Of a stretch of 64,000 nucleotides of DNA, positions 63,401 through 64,000 are shown piece by piece. Both the position numbers and the translations under genes were made by a program. Numbering within the stretch: position 1 is the stretch's first letter; every line of letters starts with the position of its first letter. The stretch is from Gorsachius magnificus (taxonomy: Eukaryota; Chordata; Aves; Pelecaniformes; Ardeidae). The notes under the pieces are model-generated. The model searched no databases. It was not told the origin of the DNA and worked only from the letters and a program-made list of their open reading frames with translations. The stretch is taken from assembly GCA_034008185.1 (NCBI GenBank), contig CM067081.1:149760258-149824257 (forward strand), given 5' to 3'.

Positions 63401-63439
63401 TGATCCGTTTCCTCACCGGAGAGGAACCTGACCTGGAAT
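9328..63439 (+). CDS. CACNA2D4: Voltage-gated calcium channel auxiliary subunit alpha-2/delta-4, 5' 22 coding exons (gene continues past window)
   Basis: The product is an extracellular, probably membrane-anchored subunit that increases surface trafficking and current of high-voltage-activated calcium channels. Alpha-2/delta-4 is the photoreceptor synapse form. The 22 exons join into about 671 codons with no stop and matching phases; all 21 introns are GT-AG. Seen in order: signal peptide (1-22), mature start QTKIPLET, N-terminal alpha-2/delta region, RNRGWYIQAA linker, VWA domain from about 245 with MIDAS DVSGSM (251-256) and LITDGA (D359), and a Cache-like region with [15 protein letters not shown]-glycosylation sequons occur at N112, N155, N473 and N618. 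The residues differ less from alpha-2/delta-4 than from alpha-2/delta-3, the nearest paralogue, notably [13 protein letters not shown] and NTSVEEGLHDLL. Family length is about 1,100 residues, so roughly 40 percent is missing to the right. The ATG at 9328 was chosen for its strong Kozak context and clean signal peptide. Confidence 0.95.
9417..14815 (+). other. CACNA2D4: Intron 1
   Basis: 5.4 kb without a recognisable exon or named repeat. It holds a G13 run at 13449-13461 preceded by poly-A, and an unexplained 215-codon minus-strand open frame at 10926-11573. It ends in an unusual C16 polypyrimidine tract at 14793-14808. Confidence 0.85.
14793..14815 (+). promoter_or_regulatory. CACNA2D4: C-homopolymer splice acceptor of exon 2
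   Basis: Sixteen consecutive C, five T and AG form the acceptor of exon 2. U-rich tracts are usual, so a pure C run is atypical and likely to vary in length between individuals. The call as acceptor is secure because the joined frame restores the family motif. Confidence 0.85.
14816..14897 (+). CDS. CACNA2D4: CACNA2D4 exon 2
   Basis: It encodes [27 protein letters not shown] (split here as [12 protein letters not shown] and [15 protein letters not shown]), the near-invariant N-terminal block of mature alpha-2/delta-3 and -4. Enters phase 2, leaves phase 0, donor AAGGTAGGC. Confidence 0.95.
14898..21755 (+). other. CACNA2D4: Intron 2
   Basis: 6.9 kb. It contains the T13-G15 run at 17699-17726, a second G13 run at 17773-17785, a 28-bp direct duplication (17745-17772 and 17828-17855), a CTC-rich patch near 20175-20196 and a poly-T run near 20792-20808. 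A 177-codon minus-strand open frame (16067-16600) has no recognisable identity. No CR1 was seen. Confidence 0.85.
17745..17855. repeat. 28-bp direct duplication between G-runs
   Basis: The same 28 bases (acgcagaccagcaggagggt, then ggggagca) occur at 17745-17772 and 17828-17855, 83 bp apart. Each first-copy flank is a long G homopolymer (17712-17726 and 17773-17785). The identity of the two copies suggests a recent local duplication, perhaps by replication slippage at the G tracts. Confidence 0.9.
21756..21872 (+). CDS. CACNA2D4: CACNA2D4 exon 3
   Basis: 39 codons beginning [20 protein letters not shown] and ending RKVEAVE, part of the alpha-2/delta N-terminal helical region before the VWA domain. 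Phase 0 on both sides, donor GAGGTATGA. The following intron (21873-23355) shows nothing I can name. Confidence 0.95.
23356..23415 (+). CDS. CACNA2D4: CACNA2D4 exon 4
   Basis: 20 codons, [15 protein letters not shown] then NSSLE, with a likely glycosylation site at N112. Phase 0 on both sides, donor GAGGTAAGT. Intron 4 (23416-25521) contains the CR1 at 24227-24738 and otherwise nothing recognisable. Confidence 0.95.
24227..24738 (-). mobile_element. CR1 LINE fragment with long open ORF2 end
   Basis: Starts with catagaatcatagaatt and the ggttggaaaagacc core, so its 3' end is at the left. The minus strand 24704-24288 is open for 138 codons and reads as the CR1 reverse transcriptase C-terminus ([20 protein letters not shown], later [20 protein letters not shown]). 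It belongs to a different CR1 type from the copies at 5592 and 31291. The open frame suggests a fairly young insertion. Confidence 0.95.
25522..25684 (+). CDS. CACNA2D4: CACNA2D4 exon 5
   Basis: 54 codons plus one base, [20 protein letters not shown] through LPTNVYNK. It contains the sequon at N155 (NTT). The acceptor is ACAG and the donor AAAGGTAATA, phase 1. Intron 5 (25685-27917) has no recognisable repeat or exon. Confidence 0.95.
27918..28049 (+). CDS. CACNA2D4: CACNA2D4 exon 6
   Basis: Encodes [20 protein letters not shown] through TGFFRLYPG, the conserved strand region just before the VWA domain. Phase 1 in and out. Intron 6 (28050-29108) is GC-rich in its first 600 bp and contains no gene I can see. 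Confidence 0.95.
29109..29169 (+). CDS. CACNA2D4: CACNA2D4 exon 7
   Basis: 61 nt: [20 protein letters not shown], with C230 likely in a conserved disulphide. Phase 1 in, phase 2 out; the tryptophan codon is split by intron 7 (29170-29768), in which I see nothing notable. Confidence 0.95.
29769..29919 (+). CDS. CACNA2D4: CACNA2D4 exon 8: VWA domain start with MIDAS
   Basis: Encodes [20 protein letters not shown] followed by [14 protein letters not shown]. The DxSxS metal-ion-dependent adhesion motif is intact (D251, S253, S255). In alpha-2/delta proteins this site is needed for channel trafficking. Ends DFVNIIA in phase 0. Intron 8 (29920-31746) holds the CR1 at 31291. Confidence 0.97.
31291..31520 (-). 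mobile_element. CR1 LINE 3' fragment
   Basis: Begins with agaatcatagaatgctttgg and the ggttggaagggacccctaga core, matching the type at 5592. Only the 3' UTR and a short part of the ORF2 end remain, and it stops about 225 bp upstream of exon 9. Confidence 0.92.
31747..31821 (+). CDS. CACNA2D4: CACNA2D4 exon 9
   Basis: 25 codons, [20 protein letters not shown] then RDNRE, in the VWA domain. Phase 0 on both sides, donor GAGGTGAGT. Intron 9 (31822-33051) contains no recognisable element. Confidence 0.95.
33052..33141 (+). CDS. CACNA2D4: CACNA2D4 exon 10
   Basis: 30 codons, [20 protein letters not shown] then [10 protein letters not shown]. This is the most divergent VWA exon relative to mammalian alpha-2/delta-4 as I recall it. 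The KGVGT segment lies where alpha-2/delta-1 and -2 place the MIDAS threonine. Phase 0, donor GAGGTAAGA. Confidence 0.95.
34170..34395 (+). mobile_element. CR1 LINE 3' fragment
   Basis: Plus orientation. It has the ORF2 end (ggaacaggctgcccaggggg, later ggactagatgatctcccgag) and terminates with ttctgtgattctgtgaag, the CR1 3' octamers. The 5' limit is approximate. Confidence 0.9.
35630..35733 (+). mobile_element. CR1 LINE 3' terminus
   Basis: A short copy with ttggactagatgacctctag and the ttccaacccaaaacattcta end, finishing in attctaggattctatgac. It lies tail to tail with the CR1 starting at 35787. Confidence 0.88.
35787..36247 (-). mobile_element. CR1 LINE fragment with open ORF2 end
   Basis: Its 3' end is at the left (catagaatcataggatagaa) with the ggttggaaaagacc core. 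Minus strand 36246-35884 is open for 120 codons and reads as the CR1 reverse transcriptase end ([20 protein letters not shown], then [20 protein letters not shown]). It is the same type as the copy at 24227. Confidence 0.95.
37345..37420. repeat. 36-bp tandem duplication
   Basis: cgg(t/c)tgcttccaagctgcctg and the rest of a 36-bp unit occur at 37345-37380 and 37381-37420. There is one substitution, and a three-base aga insertion near the end of the second copy. No function is suggested. Confidence 0.88.
39389..40278 (-). other. Possible antisense three-exon coding chain in intron 10
   Basis: On the minus strand three blocks can be joined in frame: 40278-40055 (acceptor CACTGCAG, donor GTAAGC), 39961-39852 (acceptor GGCCAG, donor GTGGGA) and 39474-39389 (acceptor ATTACAG, ending in TGA). 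Together they give 139 codons and a stop. The first is rich in Ser, Thr, Pro and Ile and includes [11 protein letters not shown] and [18 protein letters not shown]. The frame is open upstream to 40368. I recognise no family, and no promoter or start is visible. Chance assembly is a real possibility. Confidence 0.2.
40438..40882 (-). other. Possible antisense terminal exon in intron 10
   Basis: On the minus strand a long pyrimidine tract (cctctcctccccctcccccag) is followed from 40882 by 105 open codons to a TAG at 40567-40565. AATAAA follows at 40443-40438 with GT-rich sequence after it, the layout of a last coding exon. The predicted peptide is basic near its end ([20 protein letters not shown]). 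I cannot assign it to a family and found no upstream exon. It could be a nested antisense transcript or chance. Confidence 0.25.
41626..41739 (+). CDS. CACNA2D4: CACNA2D4 exon 11
   Basis: 38 codons, [20 protein letters not shown] then [19 protein letters not shown]359 in LITDGA is the last MIDAS aspartate. Phase 0 on both sides, donor AAGGTTTGT, a weaker match than the others. Intron 11 (41740-42847) shows a poly-T run at about 41968-41984 and nothing else. Confidence 0.96.
42848..42926 (+). CDS. CACNA2D4: CACNA2D4 exon 12
   Basis: 26 codons plus one base, [20 protein letters not shown] then IACNNK, closing the VWA domain. The donor is AAAGGTGCTG, off consensus at +4 to +6. Intron 12 (42927-44567) holds no recognisable element apart from a G-run near 43563. 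Confidence 0.95.
44568..44701 (+). CDS. CACNA2D4: CACNA2D4 exon 13
   Basis: Encodes [20 protein letters not shown] then [20 protein letters not shown] and MDSA, linking the VWA and Cache-like regions. Phase 1 in, phase 0 out. Intron 13 (44702-47760, 3.1 kb) contains no named repeat or gene. Confidence 0.96.
47761..47838 (+). CDS. CACNA2D4: CACNA2D4 exon 14
   Basis: 26 codons, [20 protein letters not shown] then SKKNET, with a sequon at N473. This starts the Cache-like region. Phase 0, donor ACGGTGAGT. Intron 14 (47839-49092) shows nothing I can name. Confidence 0.96.
49093..49173 (+). CDS. CACNA2D4: CACNA2D4 exon 15
   Basis: 27 codons, [20 protein letters not shown] then KLAPRYK. The [13 protein letters not shown] block is typical of alpha-2/delta-4. 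Phase 0, donor AAGGTAAGA. Intron 15 (49174-51628) has no recognisable element. Confidence 0.96.
51629..51703 (+). CDS. CACNA2D4: CACNA2D4 exon 16: Cache-like core
   Basis: 25 codons, [20 protein letters not shown] then DLRPL, the most conserved Cache segment of the family. Phase 0, donor TTGGTATGT. Intron 16 (51704-53120) shows no gene or named repeat. Confidence 0.96.
53121..53207 (+). CDS. CACNA2D4: CACNA2D4 exon 17
   Basis: 29 codons, [20 protein letters not shown] then VEWEDQDEI. The [10 protein letters not shown] basic stretch distinguishes alpha-2/delta-4 from -3. Phase 0, donor ATAGTGAGT. Confidence 0.96.
53208..56595 (+). other. CACNA2D4: Intron 17
   Basis: 3.4 kb with no CR1 or gene. 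A G19 run lies at 56463-56481, 114 bp before exon 18. Confidence 0.85.
56463..56481 (+). repeat. G19 homopolymer near exon 18
   Basis: Nineteen uninterrupted G on the coding strand, then CGGG. In RNA such a run can form a G-quadruplex, and runs like this vary in length. Confidence 0.95.
56596..56667 (+). CDS. CACNA2D4: CACNA2D4 exon 18
   Basis: 24 codons, [20 protein letters not shown] then MDKG. Phase 0, acceptor CTGCAG, donor GGGGTAAGA. Confidence 0.96.
56668..60863 (+). other. CACNA2D4: Intron 18
   Basis: 4.2 kb. Holds a CR1 3' stub at 58001-58051 and a GC-rich patch around 59.2-59.9 kb, whose overlapping open frames look like composition effects. A C-run lies at about 60449-60459, followed by a short GAT repeat. 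No exon fits. Confidence 0.85.
58001..58051 (-). mobile_element. CR1 LINE 3' stub
   Basis: Only about 50 bp: tagaatcatagaatgttttg plus ggttggaagggacccctaga and the ggtcatctagt core, same type as 5592. It may be a severely truncated insertion or the remnant of a deletion. Confidence 0.88.
60864..60925 (+). CDS. CACNA2D4: CACNA2D4 exon 19
   Basis: 62 nt, [20 protein letters not shown], ending within a serine codon (phase 2). Donor CAGGTGAGC. Intron 19 (60926-61601) shows nothing recognisable. Confidence 0.96.
61602..61669 (+). CDS. CACNA2D4: CACNA2D4 exon 20
   Basis: 68 nt, [20 protein letters not shown] then EE, with a sequon at N618. Phase 2 in, phase 1 out. It is followed by the shortest intron seen here, 157 bp. 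Confidence 0.96.
61827..61872 (+). CDS. CACNA2D4: CACNA2D4 exon 21 (46 nt)
   Basis: The smallest exon found, encoding [15 protein letters not shown] and two bases of a tryptophan codon. Acceptor TTTCAG, donor TGGTAAGC. Phase 1 in, phase 2 out. Intron 21 (61873-63341) holds nothing I can name. Confidence 0.95.
63342..63439 (+). CDS. CACNA2D4: CACNA2D4 exon 22 (last in window)
   Basis: Encodes [20 protein letters not shown] then [12 protein letters not shown], ending one base into what should be a cysteine codon. Phase 2 in, phase 1 out, donor AATGTGAGT. The remaining 561 bases are intron 22 without recognisable content. Confidence 0.95.
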
Positions 63440-64000
63440 GTGAGTCCCAGCCACTAAAAGGGCTCTGCTGGGGTTTTCCTGTACCCATCACAGGGGAGAG
63501 GGGACTGTGACAAACTGATTGGTGTCAGACTGAGCTCCTGTGGCACCTGCTCACACAGGCAGGACTAAACTCAAGCCCAGCTTAATGCATGTGTGGAAAT
63601 GAGCAGAGGAGCCACTTCCTTGTCTCTTTCGGAGGACTTTTTTTCCATTTCAAAGCTGTTGCATAAATCCACCTTATTGAAGGTCTCAGCGTAGGAAATA
63701 CTGAAAAGTGAAAGGCTTGAATGGAGCTTGGTGGGGGCTGCACACCATGTTTAAGACAGTGACCAGCTGGGCTAGAGCGGATGATGGCAGGAGGAGCCAG
63801 GAAAGCTGCTGTGACCACCCTGCCGCCCAGGGCCCCAGCCAGCAACCTCCAAGGGCTGCGTGGTGCCATCAGACCGATGGCTTCTTTCAGAACAAGGATT
63901 ATTAAATTTGTTTTCCAAATACAATCGGTAACCGATTTGGGGAAAAAATTGTTACAGAATTACTATCTTTCCTGCTTCCCCTGCTGCTCATCCCTTGTGC

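Noticed and set aside
9328..63439. CACNA2D3 as the identity of the gene
   Set aside because: Blocks such as [40 protein letters not shown] and NTSVEEGLHDLL fit alpha-2/delta-4 better than alpha-2/delta-3 as I know them.
1..64000. CRISPR arrays, prokaryotic operons, endogenous viral genes
   Set aside because: No regularly spaced repeats, no ribosome-binding-site gene arrays, and no recognisable viral polymerase or capsid motifs. The only reverse transcriptase remnants are CR1.

Overview
This is vertebrate nuclear DNA, most likely from a bird. There is one multi-exon gene with GT-AG introns. At least seven CR1-type LINE fragments end in the avian 3' signature (ATTCTATG-type octamer repeats next to a ggttggaagggacc or ggttggaaaagacc core). 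I see no bacterial, phage or operon-like content. The species cannot be named from the sequence alone.

The plus strand carries the 5' part of CACNA2D4, the alpha-2/delta-4 auxiliary subunit of voltage-gated calcium channels. It runs from a CpG-rich promoter and signal-peptide exon at about 9.3 kb to a 22nd coding exon ending at 63,439. The gene leaves the window with its 3' half missing. Joined, the 22 exons give about 671 codons without a frame break and with consistent intron phases. In order they encode the signal peptide, the alpha-2/delta N-terminal region, the VWA domain with a MIDAS metal site (D251, S253, S255, D359, counted from the ATG at 9328), and the first part of the Cache-like region. 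The product should be secreted into the ER, N-glycosylated, and sit outside the cell with the calcium channel pore subunit. In other vertebrates the paralogue is known from photoreceptors, and human defects cause a cone dystrophy.

Layout: 1-8.9 kb is intergenic with one CR1. From 8.9 to 9.6 kb is a CpG-rich promoter with three CRX/OTX-like core motifs within 89 bp and a short upstream ORF that ends on the first in-frame ATG. From 9.4 to 64 kb is CACNA2D4. Its introns carry six more CR1 fragments, several long G/C homopolymers (one is the polypyrimidine tract of exon 2), and a few tandem duplications. Intron 10 (8.5 kb) is the largest. It holds four CR1 pieces and, on the minus strand, two coding-like blocks with plausible splice signals that I cannot assign to any known gene. 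These are the best candidates here for something undescribed, but the evidence is weak. The rest looks like ordinary intron sequence.
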